A DNA stretch of 43,836 nucleotides from Methanobrevibacter sp. UBA412 (GTDB lineage: Archaea > Methanobacteriota > Methanobacteria > Methanobacteriales > Methanobacteriaceae), in NCBI GenBank assembly GCA_002495685.1, contig DAGJ01000017.1, positions 1-43,836 on the forward strand. Direction: 5' to 3'. Each line of letters starts with the position of its first letter. The first letter of the stretch is position 1. This document shows, one piece after another, positions 34,801-43,656 of this stretch. Both the position numbers and the translations under genes were made by a program. The notes beneath the pieces are model-generated. The model was not told the DNA's origin. It did not search any database and worked only from the letters and a program-made list of their open reading frames with translations.

Positions 34801-37800
34801 CTGTTGTTATGGGTGATACTCAACAATTACCTCCTACAAGCTTTTTTGATCAGATGACTGATGCAGATAGTGAAGAAGAAGTTGCTACTGCTTTAGATAT
34901 GGAAAGTATTCTTCATTTATGTAAATTATCATTCCCTGTAAAAATGTTAAAATGGCATTACCGAAGTAGACATGAATCTTTAATTGCTGTTAGTAATGAA
35001 GAATTTTATGATAATAATTTATTAGTATATCCTTCACCTAGTCATAATGATTCTGAGCTTGGATTAAAATTCCATTATGATAGTTCTACTTATTATGATA
35101 GAGGTAATTCTAGTAATAACTTTGGGGAAGCTAAACTTGTTGTTGAAGAAATATTTAAACATTTCCAAAAATATGGAGATACTAAATCTTTAGGAGTAGG
35201 TACTTTTAGTGTATCTCAAAGAAATGCTATTATAGAAGAATTAGAAATTCAACGTAAATACCATCCAGAATTGGAGCCTTTATTTAATGAAAATCGTGAT
35301 GAACGTTTCTTTGTTAAGAATTTAGAAACTATACAAGGGGATGAACGAGATGTTATCCTAATTAGTGTAGGTTATGGGTTTGATAAAGATGGTAAAATGA
35401 GTCTTAATTTTGGTCCTTTAAATCAGGAAGGGGGAGAACGTAGACTTAATGTTTTAATTACTAGAGCTAGGGAAAAATGTGTTGTTTTTAGTAATTTTAA
35501 GGCACAGAATATGCATTTAGCAGCTAATCCTCCTTTTGGTGTTAAGGCTTTAAAAGACTTTTTAGAATATGCTGAAAATCTTAATTATGGTCCTAGAAAA
35601 GGAAATAATGAAATTAGGGAACCATTTGAAGATGCTGTTTATAATTTCCTTGTTGAAAATGGTTATACTGTTGATAAACAAGTTGGATGTGCAGGATTTA
35701 GAGTTGATTTAGCTGTTGTTGATGCGAATAATCCGGGTCGTTATATTTTAGGTATAGAAACTGATGGTAAAATATATGCTTCTAGTAAAGTTGCTACCGA
35801 TCGTGATCGTTTACGTGATCAACTGTTAGAAGGATTAGGTTGGAATATTTATCATTTATGGAGTACAGATTGGTATCGTAATAGAGATTTATCACGTAAA
35901 AGATTATTAGAAGCTGTTGAGTTTAATCAGAAAGAGACTGTTAAAAATGAAATTCTTAGTGAGTTAAATGATTATGAAGCTATGAAAATTGTTCCAGTTA
36001 CAACATATACTCCGGCAGATCAAAATGATGATGAATCAAATGATAAAGAAACTGATGAAAACATTGTTATTAATTCATCTATTGAAGAATCTGAGAGTAA
36101 TATTATATTAGATGAAGGAGAAAATAGGGTTAATGAAACTTCAGAATCTGCAAATATTAATCAAACACAAGAAACTGATGATAAAAAGTCTAAATCAGAG
36201 GTAAATAAAAATATTCCAGATTCAGAAAAAAACACTCCAATAATAAATGACCTATTATATGAAGAAGAATCTACTCCAGTAATAACTGATAATAAATTAA
36301 ATCAAACAACTAATAATAACATTTCAAAACCAGAATTTGAAGATAAAAATTCAAATATTTCACAAAATCATATAAACAATAATATATCTAAAGATATAAA
36401 CATTAATAATATATCCGATAATAAAAGCACTGAAGAAAAATTTGAGACTAATAAAAAATTAAAATTTAAAAATAAAAATCAAGTTTCTGATGAAATTATA
36501 AAAGATAATGGAGTCGGTGATAGTATAACTGATGAAAAACAAAAACATTCTTTCATATCTAAATTAACCAATAATATTAATGAAAAATTAACTGGTGGAT
36601 CTAAAAGAGATGAAAATATAAATGTTGAAGAATCAATTGATGAAAATATATCAACAAATCAAGATTCTCATGAAGAAAGTTCTTTAAACGAAGATGAATC
36701 TAATAAAGATAATTCAAATGTTAAATTTCACAATACTATTGAAGATGTGGAAAAGCCTTCTAAATCAAAAGTAAAATTCAGAAAGAAAGTGAATATTCCT
36801 GAAATTGATGAAGAAATTAATCAAGAGGTTATAAATTCATTAAACTCTCCTGATGTAATTACAGTTAATCCTGACGAAGCGGACATTTCAAATATTGATG
36901 TAATTACTCCCGATGAAGAAGAAAATATTGAAGAAATAGCTAAAGGTTCAATTCACGGGGATGAGTCTATCCATAAAGTCACTCCAACAAAAGAAGATAA
37001 AAATAGTTGGGATGATGTAATCACTCCAGAACATAGTGAAGAAGATTTAAAAGAAGTTGAAGATTCTGATTTTTATGATGATTATGAAAATGATGGTTAT
37101 TATGATCCTGCTACTGATTTAAATAATCCTCTACGTAAAAATACAGTATATCGTGAAGATTTTGTGGATGATAAACCTAAAGATAAGTATTCATTAAAAG
37201 CTTTAACTCAATCCTTAAATGAAATGAAAAATGAACTTAAATATATAGATGCATCATTAAAAGAAATTGAAAACCCAACGGAAATTGAGGATGTTTATGT
37301 TATAGACCGTATGGAAGAAGAAGATAACTCTATAACACCTGCACATGCTGAAAATGATGAAGAGCAAGCGGATTATAAAACACCTGTTGATGATAATTTA
37401 GATACAATTATTAGTAATATAAACGATGATATTACTAAAAAAGAAAAACAATTAAATAATGTTCTTAAATCTTATGATGATAGAAAGATTTCAAGAAAAG
37501 TAACTAATATGGAAGATTATGTTGTTTCATATGAAGAAGCAAATAATATTAAAATCACTAAACCTGCAGATTTATATGAAAGACCAATTAAAGATGTTTC
37601 AATAGACATTGATGATATTATTAAACAAGAAAGTCCAATACATATTGATACATTAATTTTACGTTTACGTGAATCTTGTAACCTTAAAAGAGCAGGAACC
37701 AAATTTAAAGATGCTATTAATTTAGCATTAAAATATTCTGAAGATGAAGGATTCATTAAACGTGAAGGCGATTTCTTATTCTATAATGGAAGTAAGATTG

Positions 37801-38048
37801 TATTAGTTAGAAAAAGAGTAAAACCTAATATTAACTTTATAAGTGATGCAGAAATTAAAGAAAATGTCTTATTAGTTCTTAAACTTCAGCAATCTGTAGA
37901 AACCAAGAAATTAGTTAAAAAAGTAGCAAATAATTTCGGTTTTAAATCAACTAGTAAAAAAACTAGTAAACGTATAACTGATGTTATTGATTACATGATT
38001 GGTAAAGAAGAAGCAACTAATAATGAGGGACATATAGAATTATTATAG
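31896..38048 (+). CDS. giant DUF4011 - SF1 helicase - Vsr-like nuclease - DUF3320 protein
   Basis: A 2050-residue protein, probably a single-gene nucleic-acid defence or repair factor. Order: DUF4011 about 10-240 (LRKNLLDLTLRNQLLNF; LAPLILIPVEM); SF1 helicase with Walker A GPPGTGKS (315-322), a large insertion, FDEASQ (D949, E950), HYRSRHE (from H1021), QGDERD (1147-1152) and TRAREK (from T1189); a Vsr/MTES_1575-type PD-(D/E)XK domain about 1240-1345 with D1271, E1288-x-D1290 and DRDRLRDQ; an acidic, probably disordered linker about 1360-1870; and DUF3320 about 1895-1960 (IHIDTLILRLRE, LKRAGTKF). Helicases with DUF4011 and Vsr domains occur in reported anti-phage systems. The kinase gene at 38080 follows by 31 bases. 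Confidence 0.9.
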   Translation: MAYSSKKIAKEFYNLRKNLLDLTLRNQLLNFKPRSKTLTITNQSPTNIYQTLVLQDYTMTFSPNKKEEDKSRLRNIWEHPSLDLSIFKDGDRTLKADLSPSELQKRLFYINQQAKTMLQEQGYNILYIAVGFLKWQDGHKPKQNNLAPLILIPVEMERKKIGKSFTIDWTGEEIKTNISLKAKLLEDGIELPEFKQTNYVEGVEHYLRKVKDAVRSQKNWEILDNVALGFFSFTKFLMYEDLDPDAFKNSEIRDRYSLIESIFDPSQNVYEDTFTEEDVDSKLNYKDMYNVLDADSSQIAAIENVKAGHNLVVEGPPGTGKSQTIVNLIAELLAEDKTVLFVSEKMAALEVVKNRMENVGLGKFVLELHSHKARRKKMLKDLERSVNVHSKSNLDIDRTIRKLEKLRSQLDEYADIIHQPLYEVKLSPFQLYGIKESADDYYSKKGRLLPLVRFSNSENLTMKDLDEIITLLESLAELRSTITKDNPWNLTNPKSLLPQDLREIEFLIDDTLDSLDNFMVEASSVNDIYGIKVPNSLNEYKYSIEALKVLDTRNTELIDPDIIGNFEWISSPRKASELIQHVKDYQDTVRIMEKFNDNVLLIDLDSLISEIEKSNQKKFHFFGGNTFKSQLKNIYKGEVPSDKIALRDLTRLKKYFNAKRVIDSYEEAGKRYFGKLWDVKEPFNNYYVVEKWMREFNDLLANGTFSEKTIEILKNDLYELNAFENVQSYLAAGDVFVKSLNRLEDKLNPRSQLLFKKDKADVLFSEWSNQLSEWKGQLSSLHLWSQYLSIKNKCKQTNAKIFVDTIEKRKIGKYDVKPLVLGNFADSLLNIVFSENPTLSTFIGELHENRISEFRDLDREMIKLNRKRIYNKLNNKIPQIFGAADDEESQVLAGEFTRKSGHLPVRTLLEKAGGTIKKIKPCFMMSPLSIAQYLDPTNEKLEFDVVIFDEASQVKPEDALGAFMRADTAVVMGDTQQLPPTSFFDQMTDADSEEEVATALDMESILHLCKLSFPVKMLKWHYRSRHESLIAVSNEEFYDNNLLVYPSPSHNDSELGLKFHYDSSTYYDRGNSSNNFGEAKLVVEEIFKHFQKYGDTKSLGVGTFSVSQRNAIIEELEIQRKYHPELEPLFNENRDERFFVKNLETIQGDERDVILISVGYGFDKDGKMSLNFGPLNQEGGERRLNVLITRAREKCVVFSNFKAQNMHLAANPPFGVKALKDFLEYAENLNYGPRKGNNEIREPFEDAVYNFLVENGYTVDKQVGCAGFRVDLAVVDANNPGRYILGIETDGKIYASSKVATDRDRLRDQLLEGLGWNIYHLWSTDWYRNRDLSRKRLLEAVEFNQKETVKNEILSELNDYEAMKIVPVTTYTPADQNDDESNDKETDENIVINSSIEESESNIILDEGENRVNETSESANINQTQETDDKKSKSEVNKNIPDSEKNTPIINDLLYEEESTPVITDNKLNQTTNNNISKPEFEDKNSNISQNHINNNISKDININNISDNKSTEEKFETNKKLKFKNKNQVSDEIIKDNGVGDSITDEKQKHSFISKLTNNINEKLTGGSKRDENINVEESIDENISTNQDSHEESSLNEDESNKDNSNVKFHNTIEDVEKPSKSKVKFRKKVNIPEIDEEINQEVINSLNSPDVITVNPDEADISNIDVITPDEEENIEEIAKGSIHGDESIHKVTPTKEDKNSWDDVITPEHSEEDLKEVEDSDFYDDYENDGYYDPATDLNNPLRKNTVYREDFVDDKPKDKYSLKALTQSLNEMKNELKYIDASLKEIENPTEIEDVYVIDRMEEEDNSITPAHAENDEEQADYKTPVDDNLDTIISNINDDITKKEKQLNNVLKSYDDRKISRKVTNMEDYVVSYEEANNIKITKPADLYERPIKDVSIDIDDIIKQESPIHIDTLILRLRESCNLKRAGTKFKDAINLALKYSEDEGFIKREGDFLFYNGSKIVLVRKRVKPNINFISDAEIKENVLLVLKLQQSVETKKLVKKVANNFGFKSTSKKTSKRITDVIDYMIGKEEATNNEGHIELL

Positions 38049-38079
38049 AATAATATAATATTATGAGGGTACTAAAAAT

Positions 38080-39933
38080 ATGATGTTTGAAGTTTTAGGT
38101 GGTGATAAAAATTATATCACAAAACAAAAAATTGAAAAATTCACAGATTTTTACACCCCTTCAAACCTTGTTAAAAAAGTTCCAGATTTCATTTATGAAG
38201 ATGTTTTACAATTAGTAGATTATGATGTAAATATTTTCATCCCTTATAAAGATGGTGAAGATTTCATTGTTCAACATTTAAGCAAATTAATTAAAAATCA
38301 TTGTAAAATAAAGAATGATGAAGAAATTAAGGGTTGTCTCTTTTCTGAAGTATTTCCGGTTTATGTTAATATTCGTATTTTAAATTTATTACAAGAAGCT
38401 TTTAAGAAAAAAACATCCATACACTTTCAAATAAATGAATATCCAGATGATAATCTTTTATTTAAACATTATGATTGTAATATAATAATTTCTGGAGATC
38501 TTGCTTTTCTTTTAATTAAAGATGATACTGATTTAGTTTTAAATCAACTTAGTGAAACTAAGAGTATATTTGAAAATTCACCTTATGGTTTAGCTATTTA
38601 TCAAGATGATAAATTTGTTAAAGTTAATGCTAAATTTTTAGAAATGATAGAAATTTCACAAGTTGATTTTTCAAAAAAAGATTATGATTTTGAAAATGTT
38701 CATCTTCACCCTTTAGATTATTCAATGGAATCTTTTAATGAAAGAACTAGTCAATTATTAATAAATAAAATTTTTCAAACATTACAATTAATGGAATTTA
38801 ATGATTCCAAGGGAGAAACTCATTGGTATAATATTACAGGTGCTCCAATACAGTATAATCATCAAAATGCAGCATTATTTAAAATTTTTGATTATACTAA
38901 AAATAAAAATATTTATGATAAATCTTTGACTGTGGAAAAAGCTTTGAAATTAGTTGAATCTCATGAAAAATTTGCTCTTTTAAGTTATGATTCTCAAAAA
39001 GGGTTTTTTGTCACAGATGAATTTTTTAATATCCTTGAAACAGAACCATTTGAAATTCATAGTAATATAAATAATGTTTTAAAATTTTTAACACCAGAAG
39101 ATAAGATAAATTTTAATGTATATTTAAATAAATTGTGCGAGAATCAGGTTTTAGAATCCGATTTTCATTGTACAGTTAAATTAAAAAATGATAAAATTAA
39201 ACATTTATTAATTTTTAATAAAATTATTTCTTGGGATGATGATGGAATTCCTGCTTCATCTGTTTCATACATGTTAGATGAAACTGAAACAGTTTTACGT
39301 GAACGACGACTTGAATGTGCAGATCATGATAAAACAGTGCTTTTAAAGGAAATTCATCATAGAGTTAAAAATAATTTACAAATAATTTTAAGTTTGATTA
39401 GTTTAGATGAAAGATATAATAAAAATGATTTAAAATCAATTTTAGATTCTACTAAGAGTCGTATTGAAGCTATGGCTTTAATCCATCAAAAAACTTATGA
39501 ATCTGAAAATTTATCACATGTTAATGTTGAAGATTTCTTTAAAGATTATTGTCATAGTATATTGAATTTATATGAACTGGAAAATGAAATTATTATTCAT
39601 TATGATATTAATAATGACATAGAGTTTTCAATTGATTATATAACTCCTTTAAGTTTAATAATTAATGAATTTGTAACAAATTCTGTTAAATATGCATTTC
39701 CATCTACTAATCAAAATGAAAAAAATATATTTTTAAGCATTAAAGTTGTTGATGATGAAGTTATTTTAAAGTTTAAAGATAATGGAATTGGATTACCTGA
39801 AGATTTAAATATTTATAATAGTCCTTCTTTAGGTTTAACTATTATTAATAATCTTACAGTTCAAATTAATGGTGAGCTATTTAAAGAAGATTGTGAGGGT
39901 GCTGGTTTTAAATTAGTATTCCCTATTAAATGA
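38080..39933 (+). CDS. PAS-containing sensor histidine kinase, HisKA_2 family
   Basis: This is a cytosolic kinase of 617 residues without membrane segments. It has an N-terminal domain (1-155) shared with the kinases at 8390 and 41799, then PAS-like domains at about 160-280 (FENSPYGLAIYQDDKFVKVN) and 290-410. The HisKA_2 motif KEIHHRVKNNLQ has H426 and H427 intact, and the HATPase domain has NEFVTNSVKYAF, DNGIGLPED and GAGF. It should autophosphorylate. No response regulator is encoded nearby, so its target is elsewhere. It starts 31 bases after the giant helicase gene, with GAGGGT before the ATG, and is probably co-transcribed with it. Confidence 0.93.
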   Translation: MMFEVLGGDKNYITKQKIEKFTDFYTPSNLVKKVPDFIYEDVLQLVDYDVNIFIPYKDGEDFIVQHLSKLIKNHCKIKNDEEIKGCLFSEVFPVYVNIRILNLLQEAFKKKTSIHFQINEYPDDNLLFKHYDCNIIISGDLAFLLIKDDTDLVLNQLSETKSIFENSPYGLAIYQDDKFVKVNAKFLEMIEISQVDFSKKDYDFENVHLHPLDYSMESFNERTSQLLINKIFQTLQLMEFNDSKGETHWYNITGAPIQYNHQNAALFKIFDYTKNKNIYDKSLTVEKALKLVESHEKFALLSYDSQKGFFVTDEFFNILETEPFEIHSNINNVLKFLTPEDKINFNVYLNKLCENQVLESDFHCTVKLKNDKIKHLLIFNKIISWDDDGIPASSVSYMLDETETVLRERRLECADHDKTVLLKEIHHRVKNNLQIILSLISLDERYNKNDLKSILDSTKSRIEAMALIHQKTYESENLSHVNVEDFFKDYCHSILNLYELENEIIIHYDINNDIEFSIDYITPLSLIINEFVTNSVKYAFPSTNQNEKNIFLSIKVVDDEVILKFKDNGIGLPEDLNIYNSPSLGLTIINNLTVQINGELFKEDCEGAGFKLVFPIK

Positions 39934-39978
39934 TGATTTTTTTAAATTTTTAATAATTAATTAGTAAGAGGAGAATTT

Positions 39979-40191
39979 ATGACTGTTTATTGCCCAGAAT
40001 GTGGAGAAGATAATCGGGATAATGCGAAATTTTGTCATGAGTGTGGTGCTGATTTAAGTAAAAATAATATAAAAACTAATGATAATAAAGGGGTAAGTGA
40101 TTCTAAAAAATTTATTATTGCTGCGTTAATTGTTGTTTTAGCTTGTTTAATTATGTTCATATTAGCATTTTTAGTATTTAATCAAAGCTGA
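39979..40191 (+). CDS. zinc-ribbon single-span membrane protein, 70 residues
   Basis: The N-terminus has a double-CxxC zinc ribbon (CPECGEDNRDNAKFCHECG), followed by a polar linker and a single transmembrane helix near the C-terminus (about 46-67). It appears to be the short form of the two genes that follow, lacking the extracytoplasmic domain. GAGGAG precedes the ATG. The zinc ribbon probably faces the cytosol. Function unknown. Confidence 0.8.
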   Translation: MTVYCPECGEDNRDNAKFCHECGADLSKNNIKTNDNKGVSDSKKFIIAALIVVLACLIMFILAFLVFNQS

Positions 40192-40345
40192 ATTTTTTAA
40201 ATTTTTATTCTTATTAATTTTTATTTATAAAATTTTAAATAATACTTTTTTTAAATTTAATAATTGTATATTGTTATAAATGATTTTTTGTTTATAAATA
40301 AAAAAGGTTTTTAATTTTTTTCATGATGGAGGGGAAAAAAGAAAA

Positions 40346-41173
40346 ATGACAATTTATTGTTCGAATTGTGGAGAAGAAAATGAAGATAGTGCGAAATTTT
40401 GCAGAAAATGTGGTGCTAGTTTAAATAGTAATATTAAGAAAATTAATAGTTCTGATAATTTAGGAAATGTTAATAAAAAATATATAATTACCGGTTTAAT
40501 CATTATTTTAGCAGTTATTTTAATCGCGGCAGGTGCTTATTTTGCTTTTAGTCAGAATAATATGAAGACTATGGATTTTGGTGCTTATACTATGGATGTG
40601 CCAGATGATGCAAATTTTATTAATAATTCTTCAACTGCAGGTTTAAGTTCTTTTGTTGATAGTACTAATCATTTAATGACTACATTTATTTATACAGATT
40701 CCTTATCTAATGCAGCTGGAGCTGCAGGTATAAAAGCCAGTTTTGAAAGTTATCCTACTGTGAATAATGATAAACTTAAAGTAAATAATTGTACTATTCA
40801 TAAAATTAGTACTGGTGGAGATTTCGGCTATGTAGCTCTTTATAATCCTACTGGAATTTATATAGTTGTTGCTTCTGATAATCTTGATGAATTAGTAGAA
40901 ATGGTTAATAGTATACAAGTAAAAACTATTCAAAATACTACTAGCTCTAGTTCTTCTGATACTAGTAGTTCTTCAAGTAATAGTGGATCTTCTAGTTCTT
41001 CTAGTTCTGGTATTTCTAGTCAAGGTACTGTTAATATAAATGGAAATGATTATAACCGTGTGTATTATAGTGATGGTTCTTATAAAACTTATGGAACTAA
41101 AACAGGTTTATTATATCAAAATACACATGATAGCCAACCAACTGAAGCAGAGGTTTATGATCACCCTATTTAA
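40346..41173 (+). CDS. zinc-ribbon membrane protein with serine-rich extracellular domain
   Basis: It has 275 residues: an N-terminal zinc ribbon (CSNCGEENEDSAKFCRKCG), one transmembrane helix about 46-68, an extracytoplasmic domain about 75-195 starting FGAYTMDVPDDANF, a serine-rich linker about 200-225, and a C-terminal segment (INGNDYNRVYYSDGSYKTYG). GGAGGGG lies about 10 bases before the ATG. The extracytoplasmic domain is homologous to that of the next gene (LGSCTMEIPSDINL). Zinc-ribbon plus single-span proteins are abundant in these methanogens; their role is unknown. Adhesion or envelope sensing are guesses. Confidence 0.82.
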   Translation: MTIYCSNCGEENEDSAKFCRKCGASLNSNIKKINSSDNLGNVNKKYIITGLIIILAVILIAAGAYFAFSQNNMKTMDFGAYTMDVPDDANFINNSSTAGLSSFVDSTNHLMTTFIYTDSLSNAAGAAGIKASFESYPTVNNDKLKVNNCTIHKISTGGDFGYVALYNPTGIYIVVASDNLDELVEMVNSIQVKTIQNTTSSSSSDTSSSSSNSGSSSSSSSGISSQGTVNINGNDYNRVYYSDGSYKTYGTKTGLLYQNTHDSQPTEAEVYDHPI

Positions 41174-41240
41174 TATTTTATTTTCATTTTTTTAAAATAC
41201 AAATTTAAATTATAATTATAATAATTTCGGAGGAATAAAA

Positions 41241-41819
41241 TTGAAATGCCCTCACTGTGGTGCTGAAAATAAGGAAGGAGCAAGTATTTGTACGGAATGT
41301 GGTAAACCAATATATGAAATACAAACTAAAATTAAAGAATCTAAAGATGAGAGATTATTAACTAAAAAAATTATTAGAACTGCGGTAATTGTAATCGTTG
41401 TATTATTAATTCTTGTATCTGGTGTTTATTTATTCGTAACTAATAATAATGACACTAATAATATTAGTTTAGGTTCTTGTACAATGGAAATTCCTTCAGA
41501 TATTAATTTAACCCAAGTAAATGTTTCTAATAACACTAATTTACAAACTTACACAGATACTAATAAAAATGTTATGGTTTCATATTTGAATGCTTCTAAT
41601 CCTGAAACTTCAAATAATATTAAAGAAGTTACTACTAATTTAGGTAGTTACACTAAATTAACTAATAAATCTTTAAATGCAAATTGTACTATTTATGCAG
41701 TTTCAAGTAAACTAGGATATAATTATATGGGAACATATCATTCTAATAATGCTTTCATTTTAATTGGTGGAAATGACTTAAATGATATTGCGGATATGTT
41801 AAATAGTATTAAATCTTAA
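41241..41819 (+). CDS. zinc-ribbon membrane protein with extracytoplasmic domain
   Basis: It has 192 residues with the layout of the preceding gene: zinc ribbon CPHCGAENKEGASICTECG, a charged linker, one transmembrane helix about 47-67, then an Asn/Thr-rich extracytoplasmic domain starting LGSCTMEIP and ending DLNDIADMLNSIKS, parallel to NLDELVEMVNSIQV in its paralogue. It lacks the serine-rich tail. The start is TTG with GGAGGAAT 5 bases upstream. Its 3' end overlaps the convergent kinase gene by 21 bases. Confidence 0.82.
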   Translation: MKCPHCGAENKEGASICTECGKPIYEIQTKIKESKDERLLTKKIIRTAVIVIVVLLILVSGVYLFVTNNNDTNNISLGSCTMEIPSDINLTQVNVSNNTNLQTYTDTNKNVMVSYLNASNPETSNNIKEVTTNLGSYTKLTNKSLNANCTIYAVSSKLGYNYMGTYHSNNAFILIGGNDLNDIADMLNSIKS

Positions 41820-43316
41820 TTTTTTTATTTTTTCATTTTTTTTTATTGGGAATTTAATTTCAAAGCATGTTCCTTTTACATTTTTAATTTCTTCTAATTT
41901 TCCATTAATTTGTTTTGTTAAAGTTTTAATAACTGTAAAGCCTAAACTATCTAAATTATTTAAATCAAAATCTTCAGGTAATCCTACTCCATCATCAATA
42001 AATGATACTATACCCATATTATTTATTTTATGGAATTTTAAATAGAAAGTTCCTTTTTCTCCATTAGGAAATGCATACTTTATAGTGTTATTTATAAATT
42101 CAGTTAATATTAATCCTAAAGGTATTGCTATATCTAAATTTATTTTAGCATCTTCTAAACTTGTATTAAATTCTATTGGGTTAGAATATAAGTTAATTAA
42201 ACTTTCACCAATATCAGGTAAATAATCTGCAATATTAACAGTTTCTAAATCTGCTGATTTATAAATTATTTCATGTAAATTTGCCATAAAATTTATTCTG
42301 TTTCTAGTTGATTCAATTACACTTTCAGGATCATTTTTATTAAATGCATTTTCGAGGTTCATTAAACTTAAAATTATTTGTAAATTATTTTTAACTCTAT
42401 GATGCACTTCTTTCACAAGTATGTCTTTTTCTTCTAATGTTTGTGATAATTCAGTAGTGGTTTTTTCTAATCTCTTTTGATAAATTACCATTTCAGTTAT
42501 GTCTTGAATAAATGCAGTTTTGCTTTTTATTTTACCATTATTATCAAATTTTGTTTTAGCATTTATAGATAAATATTTTTTATTATTTTTATAGGTGATT
42601 ACTTGTAATGTGTCCTTGAAACTTGTTATTTCTTCAGAATTTAAGTAAGATTCCCATAATATTTTGTCTTTAGGTATTAAAAATTGTTTTATTAAAAATG
42701 TGTTTTTAGGGAATTTATTTGGAGGTATATCTAATATTTTATATATTTCAGATGTCCAAGTAATTTTATTTTCTTCACAACTTCCTATAGCTATTAAAAT
42801 ATTTTCTTGTATAAATTCTAAATCATCTTGAAGTTTTATTGCCTTTAATTCTTTTTCTTTTAAGTTTGTAATATCAATGAATGTAAAATGTAATCCTAAT
42901 TGGTTATGTATTGTTTTTGGAATTATATTCAATATAGCCCATCTTTCTCCATCTTTTTGTAAAATTTTTACTTCATCAGTAAAATTATACTTTTCCCTAT
43001 TTTTGATTTTATTTGTTAATTCCATGAATTTATCTGGTTTAGTTGATTGAAGTATTACTTTATCTTTAGGGTATGGGGAATTTATTAATTTTTCTTTAGG
43101 AGTTTGAAATAAATCAGCAAAGCTTTGGTTGCATTTATATATCTGATTATCTATAATAAATGCCATTGCTTTATTAGAATTATTTAATAAATTATTTTCA
43201 TTTTGAAATAGTGTTTCGAATTCATTTTCGTAATTAATACTAATAATTATACTATTCTGATATTTGAATATTGTATCTATAAATGTTATAAGTAATTTAT
43301 CATCATCATAATACAT
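41799..43316 (-). CDS. PAS-containing sensor histidine kinase, HisKA_2 family (5' end disrupted)
   Basis: This is a cytosolic kinase. From the in-frame ATG at 43316 it is 505 residues: part of the N-terminal domain, PAS-like domains at about 48-150 (KAMAFIIDNQIYKCNQ; FTFIDITNLKEKE) and 165-275, a HisKA_2 motif KEVHHRVKNNLQ with H305 and H306 intact, and HATPase motifs (EFINNTIKYAF, DDGVGLPED, GTCF). The ATG at 43316 is unlikely to be the original start: the frame stays open for about 64 more codons upstream, and those codons align with the kinase at 38080. It then runs into a frameshift at the G-run (43510-43515), described in the next entry. Confidence 0.85.
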   Translation of the reverse strand: MYYDDDKLLITFIDTIFKYQNSIIISINYENEFETLFQNENNLLNNSNKAMAFIIDNQIYKCNQSFADLFQTPKEKLINSPYPKDKVILQSTKPDKFMELTNKIKNREKYNFTDEVKILQKDGERWAILNIIPKTIHNQLGLHFTFIDITNLKEKELKAIKLQDDLEFIQENILIAIGSCEENKITWTSEIYKILDIPPNKFPKNTFLIKQFLIPKDKILWESYLNSEEITSFKDTLQVITYKNNKKYLSINAKTKFDNNGKIKSKTAFIQDITEMVIYQKRLEKTTTELSQTLEEKDILVKEVHHRVKNNLQIILSLMNLENAFNKNDPESVIESTRNRINFMANLHEIIYKSADLETVNIADYLPDIGESLINLYSNPIEFNTSLEDAKINLDIAIPLGLILTEFINNTIKYAFPNGEKGTFYLKFHKINNMGIVSFIDDGVGLPEDFDLNNLDSLGFTVIKTLTKQINGKLEEIKNVKGTCFEIKFPIKKNEKIKKLRFNTI

Positions 43317-43656
43317 TAAATTTACTTTTTCTGTTTTTCCGGTATTGTAAACTCTATCAAAGATGTTTTTAAAGTCATCATAAGGTTTTAGAAATAGTGT
43401 TTCGAAGTATAATTGTCCATTAATGTTATCTTCTGCTGTAGTTACTAAAGGTATTATTTTACTTAAGTTCCGTATTATGTAATCATCATTATATGGTGTT
43501 AAAACTCCTCCCCCCTAAAATGTTATTATCTAATAATGGTTGGAAAGGTAATTTTTCTAATTTTGTTAAAGGTTTCTTCTTTACCTTAATGTTTGGATTA
43601 ACTTTGATTTCACCTATCTTAGTATTATCCTCATTGAGCAGTACTAATTTTTTCAT
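43317..43656 (-). pseudogene. frameshifted N-terminal part of the 41799 kinase gene
   Basis: An ATG at 43656 with AGGGGTA upstream (43661-43667) opens a frame MKKLVLLNEDNTKIG... that runs 55 codons and stops at 43489. Its beginning resembles MKNVVIHDPENNTLS of the kinase at 8390. In the next frame, GVLTPYNDDYIIRNLSKIIP... continues without a stop into the kinase at 43316 and parallels FIPYKDGEDFIVQHLSKLIK of the kinase at 38080. The two frames meet at six consecutive G on the coding strand (43510-43515). Removing one G would join them as NNILGGGVLTPYNDD. Possible causes: a real indel, phase variation, programmed +1 shifting, or a sequencing error. Confidence 0.75.
43510..43515 (-). repeat. 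homopolymer G6 at a frame break
   Basis: Six C on the plus strand (six G on the coding strand), followed on the coding strand by AGGAG, sit exactly where the two reading frames of the kinase gene must be joined. Such a G-run is conspicuous in this AT-rich DNA. Confidence 0.7.
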
